From Aestuariivirga sp. (GTDB lineage: Bacteria > Pseudomonadota > Alphaproteobacteria > Rhizobiales > Aestuariivirgaceae): a DNA stretch of 6,047 nt. A program made the translations under genes and the position numbers. The stretch is taken from NCBI GenBank assembly GCA_020252385.1, contig JADCDC010000581.1:1-6047 (forward strand), read 5' to 3'. A model generated the notes under the pieces. That model was not told where the DNA came from, did no database searches, and saw only the letters and a list, made by a program, of their open reading frames with translations. Below, one piece after another: positions 1 through 5,938 of this stretch. The stretch's first letter is position 1. Each line of letters begins with the position of its first letter.

Positions 1-1
1 C

Positions 2-2092
2 GCCGGCACCGGCCTCGTCATCTTCGACGAGTTCCATGAGCGCTCGCTCGACGCCGACCTTGGGCTGGCGCTCACCCTCGACATCCAGCGGGGCCTGCGC
101 GACGACCTGAAGATCCTCGTGATGTCGGCGACGCTCGATGCTGCCCGCGTCGCGGCCCATCTCGGCAATGCCCCGGTCATCGATGCGCCCGGCCGCGTCT
201 TCCCCGTCGAGACGCGCTACCTCGACAAGGCGCAGCGCCAGACCATCGCGGCGGATGCTGTCCGCGCCGTTCACCGCGCGCTGGACGAGACGGAGAAATC
301 GATCCTCGTCTTCCTTCCCGGCGAGGCCGAGATCCGCCGCACGGAAGATGCGCTCAACGCCTCGGGTCTGCCGCGCAACACCGTGGTGCGGCCCCTCTAT
401 GGGGCCATGAGCTTCGCCGAGCAGGACGCCGCGATCCGGCCCTCGCCGCCAGGCCAGCGCAAGGTGGTGCTGGCCACCACCATCGCCGAGACGAGCCTCA
501 CCATCGATGGCATCGGTGCCGTCATCGACACGGGCTTCAAGCGCGTGCCCCGCTTCGATCCCGCCTCGGGCATGACGGCGCTTGAAACCCTGCGTGTCTC
601 GCTCGCTGCGGCCGACCAGCGCCGCGGCCGCGCCGGACGTCTGGGGCCGGGCATCGGCTACCGCCTGTGGCCCGAGGCGGAGACCCGCGCGCTGAAGCCC
701 CATGACGAGCCGGAGATCTTCGTCGCCGATCTGGCACCCCTGGTCCTCGAACTCGCCGCCTGGGGCGTAGCCGATCCGAAGTCGCTTCCCTGGCTCGATC
801 CGCCACCTGCCGCACCCTTCGCGCAGGCGCAGGACCTGCTGCGGCGGCTCGAGGCGCTGGATCAGGAAAACAGGATCACCGCCCTCGGCAAGGAGATGGT
901 GCGCCTGCCGCTCCACCCGCGCCTCGCCCACATGGTGGTGAAGGGACGGAGCGCGCTCGCCGCCGATCTCGCGGCGCTGCTGTCGGAGCGTGACGGCCTG
1001 CCGCGTGATGTGGGCGTCGACATCACGGCGCGGCTGTCGCAGGTCAAGGGTGGTGCCCGTGACCGCATCCGCCAGGTGTCGAAGCAGATCCGCCAGATCG
1101 CCGGACTCAAGGAGGTGGACGGCGGCCTGAGCCCCGGCGTCCTCGTCGCCTTCGCCTTCCCGGACAGGATCGCCCAGCGCCGCGGCGGTGACAGGCGCTA
1201 TCGTCTTTCAGGCGGCGGCGGTGCCGTGCTGCCCGAGCATGACGCGCTGGTGACGCAGGAGTTCCTGGCCGTCGCCACCACCGATGGCGCCTCGGGTGAC
1301 CAGAAGATCTTCCTCGCCGCTCCCCTGTCGCTGACGGAAATCGAGGAGCATTTCGGGGGCCAGATCGAAGCGCGCGACGGCGTCTTCTGGGACAGCCGGG
1401 CCAAGGCGGTGAGTGCGGCGAAGTCCCGCCGCCTCGGCCAGCTCGTGCTGGAGGAGAAGCCCTCGACCAGTGCCGATCCCTCGCTCATCGCGGAGGCCAT
1501 GACGGAAGGCGTGTGCGACATGGGTCTCGCATCGCTGCCATGGACCGATGGCGCGAGGATCCTCCGCGCCCGCGCCATGTTCCTCCGCCGCCTCTATCCG
1601 GAAGAGGGCTGGCCCGACCTCTCGGACGAGGCGCTCATCGCCTCGCTTGCCGACTGGCTCGCGCCTTATCTTGCCGGTATCAGCCGCAAGGCGCATCTGG
1701 ACCGCCTCGACATGCACCAGATCATCCAGTCCATGATCCCGCATGACCTCGCCCGCCACATGGACCGCCTCGCGCCGGTCAGGATCGAGGTGCCCTCGGG
1801 CGCCGACGTGCGCATCGATTACGAGACGGAGGGCGACCCCGTGCTGCGCGTCAGGCTTCAGGAAATGTTCGGCCTCGCGAAGACTCCCGCCATCGCGGAA
1901 GGCCGGAGCCCTCTGCGCATCGAACTCCTTTCGCCCGCGGGAAGGCCCCTGGCCGTCACCCAGTCGCTCGAAACCTTCTGGACCAACGGTTATCCTTCCG
2001 TGCGCTCTGACATGCGCGGAAGATACCCCAAGCACGCATGGCCCGAAGACCCGCTCAACGCCGAACCGGTGAAGCCGCGGCGGCTGCGGTGA
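2..2092 (+). CDS. hrpB: ATP-dependent RNA helicase HrpB, 5'-truncated by window edge
   Basis: This is a DEAH/DExH-type helicase of the HrpB family, a cytoplasmic ATP-dependent enzyme whose cellular substrate is poorly defined. The open frame continues from the window edge at base 2, so 696 residues are visible and about 120 N-terminal ones, including the Walker A motif, lie outside. Counting from base 2, motif II is DEFH at residues 9-12 followed by ERSL, motif III is SAT at 42-44, motif IV is near the ILVFLPGEAEI stretch, motif V is ATTIAETSLTIDG from about residue 158, and motif VI is QRRGRAGR at 206-213. The long C-terminal half, about 480 residues, matches the extended HrpB layout rather than a short helicase core. 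The frame ends in TGA at 2090-2092 without internal damage. The apparent GTG/ATG at 119/122 lies inside motif III and is not a start. Identification is firm; the role is inferred only from the family. Confidence 0.95.
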   Translation, partial: AGTGLVIFDEFHERSLDADLGLALTLDIQRGLRDDLKILVMSATLDAARVAAHLGNAPVIDAPGRVFPVETRYLDKAQRQTIAADAVRAVHRALDETEKSILVFLPGEAEIRRTEDALNASGLPRNTVVRPLYGAMSFAEQDAAIRPSPPGQRKVVLATTIAETSLTIDGIGAVIDTGFKRVPRFDPASGMTALETLRVSLAAADQRRGRAGRLGPGIGYRLWPEAETRALKPHDEPEIFVADLAPLVLELAAWGVADPKSLPWLDPPPAAPFAQAQDLLRRLEALDQENRITALGKEMVRLPLHPRLAHMVVKGRSALAADLAALLSERDGLPRDVGVDITARLSQVKGGARDRIRQVSKQIRQIAGLKEVDGGLSPGVLVAFAFPDRIAQRRGGDRRYRLSGGGGAVLPEHDALVTQEFLAVATTDGASGDQKIFLAAPLSLTEIEEHFGGQIEARDGVFWDSRAKAVSAAKSRRLGQLVLEEKPSTSADPSLIAEAMTEGVCDMGLASLPWTDGARILRARAMFLRRLYPEEGWPDLSDEALIASLADWLAPYLAGISRKAHLDRLDMHQIIQSMIPHDLARHMDRLAPVRIEVPSGADVRIDYETEGDPVLRVRLQEMFGLAKTPAIAEGRSPLRIELLSPAGRPLAVTQSLETFWTNGYPSVRSDMRGRYPKHAWPEDPLNAEPVKPRRLR

Positions 2093-2093
2093 C

Positions 2094-2122
2094 TTGTTTT
2101 CAGTTTGCTTATCCGGTCTATT
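2094..2122 (+). promoter_or_regulatory. Weak candidate promoter for the cyclase gene
   Basis: The gap after hrpB is noticeably AT-rich for this genome. TTGTTT at 2094-2099 and TCTATT at 2117-2122 lie 17 bases apart, giving a poor -35 and a moderate -10 match. If used, transcription would begin near 2129, very close to the ATG codons at 2132/2135, which would favour the ATG at 2153 or a leaderless message. Read-through from hrpB is equally possible. Confidence 0.22.
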
Positions 2123-2131
2123 GCCGGACTC

Positions 2132-2929
2132 ATGATGGCACAGAGCTCTGACATGTCTGAAAGTCTTGCACGTCTGGAGGCTGAACTCGAGGACAGCAAG
2201 ACCATGTGCACGGCCCTCCTCGAGCACAGTGCCGCAATCGAAGAGGAACTTGACCGCAAGAACCTTGAGCTGAGGCAGCTGTCGGAAAAGCTCTCGCTCT
2301 ATCTCGCGCCGCAGGTCTATGACGCGATCTTCTCGGGCGAACGGGATGTGACGATCCAGGCGATGCGGCGCAAGCTGACGATCTTCTTCGCCGATGTCGT
2401 GGGCTTTTCGGAAATCGCAGAAGTCCTCGAGCCAGAAGACCTTTCGCGGCTGCTCAACGAATATCTGACCGAGGTGACGGCCATTGCCGAGCGCCACGGG
2501 GCGACCGTCAACAAATACATCGGCGATGCGGTGGTGGCCTTCTTCGGCGATCCTCAGACTGCGGGCGAGCGTGAGGATGCCTTGCGCTGCGTCGGCATGG
2601 CAATCGATATCCAGCGCGGACTTTCGGAACTGCGCAGGACATGGGAGCAGCGCGGCATCGAGCACCCCTTCCATTGCCGCATCGGCATCAACACAGGGTA
2701 TTGCACGGTTGGCAATTTCGGCAGCGCGCGGCGCATGGATTACACCGCCATCGGCCGAGAAATGAACCTCGCCGCGCGCATCCAGTCGATGGCGGAGACG
2801 GACGGCATCCTCATGTCCCACGCCACCCGGGCGCTGGTGCAGGATAGCTTTCAGGTGGAGGAGCGGGAACCGGCCAGGCTCAAGGGCTTTCAGCGGCCGG
2901 TGCGGCTCTATCGGGTGGTGATGGGCTGA
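2132..2929 (+). CDS. Soluble class III (IIIb-type) adenylate cyclase with N-terminal coiled coil
   Basis: The predicted product makes cyclic AMP from ATP. Counting from the ATG at 2132 (265 residues), residues 9-55 are rich in Glu, Leu and Lys and look like a coiled coil. A short linker with YLAPQVYDAIFSG follows, as seen ahead of many cyclase domains, and the catalytic domain runs from about 80 to the end. The two metal-binding aspartates are visible as D88 (FFADVVGF) and D132 (KYIGDAVVAFFG). The adenine-selecting pair is K128 and T205 (DYTAIG), the Thr being typical of class IIIb and the pair pointing to ATP rather than GTP. The transition-state residues N212 and R216 are present in MNLAAR. 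No signal peptide, membrane segment or recognisable sensor domain is seen, so it is probably a cytoplasmic homodimer. The start is uncertain: TTG 2105 and ATGs 2132, 2135 and 2153 are all in frame, and none has a strong ribosome-binding site (a GGA lies 6 bases before 2135). Confidence 0.9.
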   Translation: MMAQSSDMSESLARLEAELEDSKTMCTALLEHSAAIEEELDRKNLELRQLSEKLSLYLAPQVYDAIFSGERDVTIQAMRRKLTIFFADVVGFSEIAEVLEPEDLSRLLNEYLTEVTAIAERHGATVNKYIGDAVVAFFGDPQTAGEREDALRCVGMAIDIQRGLSELRRTWEQRGIEHPFHCRIGINTGYCTVGNFGSARRMDYTAIGREMNLAARIQSMAETDGILMSHATRALVQDSFQVEEREPARLKGFQRPVRLYRVVMG

Positions 2930-2930
2930 A

Positions 2931-2951
2931 GGCGCGCACAGCGTGCCCTTT
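2931..2951 (+). terminator. Possible terminator hairpin after the cyclase gene
   Basis: One base after the TGA, GGCGCGC (2931-2937) can pair with GCGTGCC (2941-2947), a 7-bp stem with one G-T pair and an ACA loop, followed by CTTT. The stem is strong but the T tract is very short, so it may act as a weak or factor-assisted terminator. Confidence 0.4.
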
Positions 2952-2974
2952 CCCCCACATGCGTGGGGAGAGGA
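2947..2974. repeat. Palindromic intergenic repeat, copy A (imperfect)
   Basis: The core CCCCCACATGCGTGGGG (2952-2968) folds into a GC-rich hairpin with the loop ATGC, and the arms extend outward with one bulged C and a wobble pair. It shares CCCCCACATGCGTGGGG followed by AGAGGAATG with copy B, differing in that core by one missing G. Such C-rich/G-rich palindromes are common dispersed intergenic elements in Hyphomicrobiales chromosomes; that comparison is from memory. Confidence 0.7.
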
Positions 2975-3049
2975 ATGACAGAGCGAGTGCTTCCCCTTTG
3001 TCCGTCATCCTGGCGAAAGCCACAAGAACTCACCTCCCCTTGGCATCTC

Positions 3050-3081
3050 TTCCTCTCCCCCACATGCGTGGGGGAGAGGAA
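3050..3081. repeat. Palindromic intergenic repeat, copy B (perfect 14-bp stem)
   Basis: Bases 3050-3063 pair perfectly with 3068-3081, leaving the loop ATGC. This is one of the most stable hairpins in the window. No T tract follows on either strand, so it is not a standard intrinsic terminator, although it could protect or end transcripts from either side. It is the intact relative of copy A, about 105 bases downstream. Confidence 0.75.
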
Positions 3082-3106
3082 TGCAGTTGTGCGGCCCCCA
3101 CCCCCC

Positions 3107-3131
3107 GGAATAAATTCCTTGACTTTATTCC
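3107..3131. repeat. 8-bp perfect inverted repeat around a CTTGAC element
   Basis: GGAATAAA (3107-3114) and TTTATTCC (3124-3131) are exact reverse complements separated by 9 bases. They stand out as an AT-rich island in a GC-rich gap. The spacer ends in CTTGAC, so the repeat could be an operator over a -35 box, or simply the stem of another dispersed repeat. Confidence 0.55.
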
Positions 3132-3146
3132 TGCCCTCTGCTACCT
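3118..3146 (+). promoter_or_regulatory. Candidate alphaproteobacterial sigma-70 promoter
   Basis: CTTGAC at 3118-3123 and CTACCT at 3141-3146 are separated by exactly 17 bases. The rhizobial housekeeping consensus is CTTGAC, 17 bases, CTATAT, so 10 of 12 positions agree. Transcription would start near 3152-3155 and run rightward into gene-free DNA and then antisense to the 3' end of the enolase-superfamily gene. No good open reading frame follows. In a 577-base gap such a match can arise by chance. Confidence 0.35.
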
Positions 3147-3158
3147 CCCCACCACTCC

Positions 3159-3297
3159 CCCCAATCGGGGTTCCGGCTCGCGACGGTGAGCTCGAACGGG
3201 GTGGAGGGCAGGCCTGCGGGTGGGGTTCAACGTAAGCCCCGCTCCCGGGAGCTGGGAAGGGAGACCCGGAGGCACTAGGACCTCCGCGCCGAAAGGC
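3159..3297 (+). other. GC-rich hairpin cluster, possible small RNA, family not recognised
   Basis: Downstream of the candidate promoter lies a series of short self-complementary elements: CCCC/GGGG at 3159-3170, the palindrome GCAGGCCTGC at 3208-3217, GGGGTT pairing with AGCCCC at 3222-3240, the 12-base palindrome GCTCCCGGGAGC at 3241-3252, GGAGG/CCTCC at 3268-3285, and GCC-GAAA-GGC with a GNRA loop at 3288-3297. I could not match the stretch to RNase P RNA, tmRNA, SRP RNA, a tRNA or a riboswitch. In GC-rich DNA such hairpins occur by chance, so this is only a candidate. The strand is assigned from the promoter. Confidence 0.22.
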
Positions 3298-3506
3298 AAG
3301 CCGGAGCACTTCCTTGGTGAATGCTGCGCAAGCTCTCCCTCCCTGGCCAAAGCCCTGCCGGATCGCGGGCGCTGCTCAGCGCTCTACCGCTGGTCCCACA
3401 AGGATCAGCACCCCTGCGCCGGGCAGCGCCCGCGCCTCCCATGCCCCAGAGGGACCCATGACACCCTCGCAAAGGATCAGCCATGACTGCTCGGCGGCAA
3501 CACCTT

Positions 3507-4607
3507 TCAGGCTTCGCTCACCCGGTGCTGCGCCGTCTCGAGCCAGCGGGGATTGATCTCGACGCCCCAGCCGGGCTGATCCGTCACCGTCGCCTTGCCG
3601 TCCTCGATGCGGTAGGGATCGCCGAGGAACAGGCCGTACTGCCAGGGGTAGTAATCCTCTTCCTCGATCGAGAATTCGAGATACTTGCCGGCGTTCGGAA
3701 TGGCCCGCAGCAGGTGCATCGTGCACATCGTCACCAGCGACAGGTTCGCAGCGTGGGGTGTCACGGGAAGCCCCGCATCCGCCGCCATGCGGCACACCTT
3801 GAGTGTGCGCAGCATGCCGCCCATGTACATCACGTCTGGCTGCACCACGTCGACGGCGCGCATGCCGATCATCGTCTCCCAGGCGGTGAACTCGCAATCC
3901 TGCTCTCCGCCCGTCACATCGATCGAGAGCGCATCCGCCACCTGCTTCGTCTGCGCGAATTCCCAATAGGGACAAGGCTCCTCGAAATGGCCGATCCCCT
4001 CGGCCTCAAGCAGCCGTCCCACCTCGATCGCGCGCTTGGGCGAATAGCAGGAATTGGCATCGACGAGCTTCGCCACGCCATCGCCCAGCGCCCGCGACAC
4101 CGTGGGCACGATCTCCTCGGTGCGGCCCGGCCATTCGTCGCGGTCGCGCCCGCATTCCGCACCCACACGCCACTTGAAGGCATCGAAGCCCTTCTCGTCG
4201 CGAAGCGCGCACAGGCGGCGCGCCTCGTCCTTCGGCGTGATGTCGCGCTTCATCGAGGAGGCATAGGCGCGGAGCTTGCCCGGCGTTCCGCCAATCAGCG
4301 CGGTCACGGGCTTGCCCTCGATCCTGCCGCGCAGGTCGAGGAGGGCCGTGTCGAGCCCCGTCATGGCGCGGCGGAGATAGGAGCCGGGGTACTTGTGCTC
4401 GCGCTCGTTGATGAGTTCCAGCGTATCGGCGAAGTCCAGCGCGTCCGTGCCCAGCGCATGGCGCGCCACCTGGCGGTGGAACACCTCGACGGTGATGTCG
4501 GCGTTGTAGGTCGAGACCTGGCCCCAGCCCTGCTCGCCGGTGTCGGTGGTCACCCGCACGAAGCCGACGAACGCGTTGGCGAAGGTCTCGAGCTTGCGGA
4601 TTTTCAT
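3507..4607 (-). CDS. Enolase-superfamily (mandelate racemase subgroup) sugar-acid dehydratase/racemase-like protein
   Basis: This 366-residue protein has the usual length and two-domain form of the mandelate racemase/muconate lactonizing enzyme family: an N-terminal capping domain (about 1-110, with GLDTALLDLRGR at 84-95) and a (beta/alpha)7-beta barrel. The Mg2+ ligands are visible as D183 (LVDANS), E209 (FEEPCP) and E235 (GGEQDC). The catalytic bases are K145 in a K-x-R pair (FKWR) and H285 (TPHAAN), with D258 (QPDVMYMGG) as its probable Asp partner; E311 (LEFSIEEE) fits the electrophilic Glu. The family removes a proton next to a carboxylate, and His/Lys members mostly dehydrate or epimerise sugar acids. 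The substrate here is unknown. The start is well supported: an AGGA lies 6 bases before the ATG, and ATGA overlaps the rsmD stop, implying translational coupling. Confidence 0.92.
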   Translation of the reverse strand: MKIRKLETFANAFVGFVRVTTDTGEQGWGQVSTYNADITVEVFHRQVARHALGTDALDFADTLELINEREHKYPGSYLRRAMTGLDTALLDLRGRIEGKPVTALIGGTPGKLRAYASSMKRDITPKDEARRLCALRDEKGFDAFKWRVGAECGRDRDEWPGRTEEIVPTVSRALGDGVAKLVDANSCYSPKRAIEVGRLLEAEGIGHFEEPCPYWEFAQTKQVADALSIDVTGGEQDCEFTAWETMIGMRAVDVVQPDVMYMGGMLRTLKVCRMAADAGLPVTPHAANLSLVTMCTMHLLRAIPNAGKYLEFSIEEEDYYPWQYGLFLGDPYRIEDGKATVTDQPGWGVEINPRWLETAQHRVSEA

Positions 4608-5167
4608 GATGTTTCCTGCCGGTAGAAGCGGATCTTCGTGTCCCCATAGTCCCGCGCGTCGATCAGTACTAGGCCCGCGACGGGGGAAACCTCAGCCTTC
4701 AGCGCCTCCTCCAGCACCACGATGGCGCCGGGGTTCAGCCATTGCCCGGAAACCAGTGACTTCAGGGCTTTTTCGCCCAGTCCCTTCCCATAGGGAGGGT
4801 CGGCGAAGATGAGATCGAAGCCCGGCTGCGGCGCGCAGGGCCCAAGTGCCGTGGCATCGCGCCGCCAGATCTTGGCAAGCCCGATGACGCCCAGCGCATC
4901 GGCGTTGCGGCGGATGAGGCCGCGTGCCTCCGCACTGTCGTCCACGAACTGGCAGAACCGTGCGCCGCGCGAGATCGCCTCAAGGCCCATGGCGCCGGTG
5001 CCCGCGAACAGGTCCAAGACCCGTGCGCCCTCGATCGCCAGGCCCTCGATGCCATGCGCCAGGATGTTGAACACCGATTCCCGCACCCGGTCGCTCGTTG
5101 GCCGCGTGGCGGAGCCCTGGGGCGGGGCGATGCTATGGCCCCTGAACCTTCCGCCGACGATGCGCAT
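4604..5167 (-). CDS. rsmD: 16S rRNA (guanine(966)-N2)-methyltransferase RsmD
   Basis: RsmD uses S-adenosylmethionine to methylate N2 of G966 in 16S rRNA during 30S subunit assembly. The 187-residue length is normal. The family signature appears in order: RIVGGRFRG at residues 2-10, RPTSDRVRESVFNIL at 22-36, the SAM-binding motif LDLFAGTGAMGLEA at 51-64, and the catalytic DPPY at 123-126 followed by GKG. The ATG at 5167 is preceded by AGAAGGA with a 5-base spacer and directly begins the conserved MRIVGG, so the start is secure even though it lies 35 bases inside the upstream pseudouridine synthase gene. The stop overlaps the ATG of the enolase-superfamily gene by 4 bases. It is probably transcribed from a promoter upstream of the pseudouridine synthase, since no space exists for one of its own. 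Confidence 0.95.
   Translation of the reverse strand: MRIVGGRFRGHSIAPPQGSATRPTSDRVRESVFNILAHGIEGLAIEGARVLDLFAGTGAMGLEAISRGARFCQFVDDSAEARGLIRRNADALGVIGLAKIWRRDATALGPCAPQPGFDLIFADPPYGKGLGEKALKSLVSGQWLNPGAIVVLEEALKAEVSPVAGLVLIDARDYGDTKIRFYRQETS
4612..4618 (-). promoter_or_regulatory. Ribosome-binding site of the enolase-superfamily gene, inside rsmD
   Basis: On the - strand this reads CAGGAAA, placing AGGA 6 bases before the ATG at 4607. It sits in the last codons of rsmD and, with the 4-base ATGA overlap, fixes the start and indicates coupled translation. Confidence 0.7.
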
Positions 5168-5909
5168 CGTTTTCCTTCTTGAAGTATTTTTCCCCGATAT
5201 TCGATTTCATCGCCCGCGTCGGAACTTCCTCGATGCCGCCGCGCGGCAGTTCGCCCAGCTGGAACGGCCCGAAAGACATGCGGATGAGGCGGTTCACCTG
5301 CAGCCCCAGATGCTCGCAGATGCGCTTCACCTCCCGGTTCTTGCCCTCGCGGATCGAAATGGTGAGCCAGCTGTTGTCGCCCTGCACGCGCTCGACCTTG
5401 GCCTCGATCGGTCCATAGCGCACGCCATCGATTTCGACACCCCGCTCGAGCTTCTTCAGCGCAGTTTCCTCGACATGGCCGAAGGCGCGCACCCGGTAGC
5501 GCCTGATCCAGCCGGTGGCGGGAAGCTCGAGGAAGCGGGCGAGTTCCCCGTCATTGGTGAGCAGCAGGAGCCCCTCGGTGTTGATGTCAAGCCGCCCGAT
5601 CGAGAGCACGCGCGGCAATTGCTGGCGGAGTTTCTCGAACACCGTGGGCCGGCCTTCGGGATCGCGGTTCGAGACCACGAGGCCGGCGGGCTTGTGGTAG
5701 CGCCACAGCCGTGTCTCCTCCTTCTCGGGGAGCGGCAGGCCATCGACTAGCACGACGTCCTTCGCGGTCACGTTGGTGGCGGCAGAGGTCAGCACCGCGC
5801 CGTTCAGCTTGACCCGGCCCTCGCCGATCAGCCGCTCCGCGTCGCGCCTGGAACACAGGCCCGCCCTGGCGATCACCTTGGCGATGCGCTCGCCCTCGAA
5901 TCCGCTCAT
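5133..5909 (-). CDS. rRNA pseudouridine synthase, RsuA/RluB/RluE family
   Basis: The enzyme isomerises a specific uridine of ribosomal RNA to pseudouridine. Residues 8-37 and onward form an S4 RNA-binding domain (RIAKVIARAGLCSRRDAERL). The catalytic domain follows, with the hallmark GRLDINTEGLLLLTNDG from 105, where D108 is the nucleophile. YHKPAG is at 71-76, and EGKNREVKRI at 188-197 is the family's motif near the C-terminus. A basic, probably flexible tail fills 226-258. The architecture best fits RluB-type enzymes (23S rRNA helix 89 region), but RsuA or RluE-like specificity cannot be excluded, so no symbol is given. The ATG at 5909 is supported by an in-frame TGA at 5919-5921; its ribosome-binding site is weak. 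It heads the - strand operon with rsmD and is divergent from tadA. Confidence 0.92.
   Translation of the reverse strand: MSGFEGERIAKVIARAGLCSRRDAERLIGEGRVKLNGAVLTSAATNVTAKDVVLVDGLPLPEKEETRLWRYHKPAGLVVSNRDPEGRPTVFEKLRQQLPRVLSIGRLDINTEGLLLLTNDGELARFLELPATGWIRRYRVRAFGHVEETALKKLERGVEIDGVRYGPIEAKVERVQGDNSWLTISIREGKNREVKRICEHLGLQVNRLIRMSFGPFQLGELPRGGIEEVPTRAMKSNIGEKYFKKENDAHRRRKVQGP
5173..5179 (-). promoter_or_regulatory. Ribosome-binding site of rsmD within the upstream gene
   Basis: The - strand reads AGAAGGA 5 bases before the rsmD ATG. The site is embedded in codons of the pseudouridine synthase tail (YFKKEN region) and decides the rsmD start. Confidence 0.7.
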
Positions 5910-5923
5910 CTTGACCCGTCACC

Positions 5924-5938
5924 CATGATTGCCTCATG
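5924..5938. promoter_or_regulatory. Small inverted repeat in the divergent tadA/pseudouridine synthase gap
   Basis: CATGA and TCATG are reverse complements separated by 5 bases, within the gap of about 36 bases between the two divergent starts. Both promoters must lie in or beyond this short space. The arms are too short to claim an operator. Confidence 0.2.

Larger units (their letters stand above)
2930..3506. other. 577-base intergenic region without a credible gene
   Basis: This gap lies between the convergent 3' ends of the cyclase gene and the enolase-superfamily gene. It holds a terminator-like hairpin at its left edge, two copies of a palindromic repeat, a stretch reading GTCATCCTGGCGAAAGCC (3003-3020) that resembles a common dispersed intergenic sequence of this bacterial group, an inverted repeat with a promoter-like element near 3107-3146, and several GC-rich hairpins to about 3432. 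Short open frames are present on both strands, but they are Pro/Ser/Arg-rich, have no family resemblance and read through the repeats. No T-rich terminator for the leftward gene is visible on its side of the gap. Confidence 0.7.

Noticed and set aside
1208..2821. 537-codon open frame on the - strand spanning hrpB and the cyclase gene
   Set aside because: It is antisense to two well-identified genes, runs across their boundary and has a His/Arg/Gly-rich composition with no family resemblance. Long antisense frames are expected at this GC content.
3222..3240. GGGGTTCAA resembling a tRNA T-arm
   Set aside because: The arms do not leave a 7-base T loop, and no acceptor stem, D-arm or anticodon arm can be built around it.
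3238..3290. Fragments reminiscent of a cobalamin riboswitch or SRP RNA (GGGAAGGGAGACCC and similar)
   Set aside because: The diagnostic B12 box and the SRP motif GGAAGGNAGCAGC are absent on both strands, and the downstream genes give no supporting context.
2908..3309. Small open frames in the intergenic gap, for example 133 codons on the - strand
   Set aside because: They translate the palindromic repeats (THVGER-type peptides) and are rich in Pro, Ser, Arg and Gly, typical of spurious calls in such repeats.
3369..3432. Hairpins GCGCT/AGCGC (3369-3382) and GGGC/GCCC (3421-3431) as terminators of the leftward gene
   Set aside because: Neither is followed by a T tract on the - strand, and both lie 75 or more bases past the stop; such short GC stems are common by chance here.
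3483..4625. 380-codon open frame on the + strand opposite the enolase-superfamily gene
   Set aside because: It mirrors the real gene almost end to end, and the - strand product has a complete catalytic set and a ribosome-binding site. The + strand product has no recognisable domain.
4809..5750. 313-codon + strand open frame across rsmD and the pseudouridine synthase gene
   Set aside because: It crosses two firmly identified opposite-strand genes and shows no domain; a GC-driven shadow.
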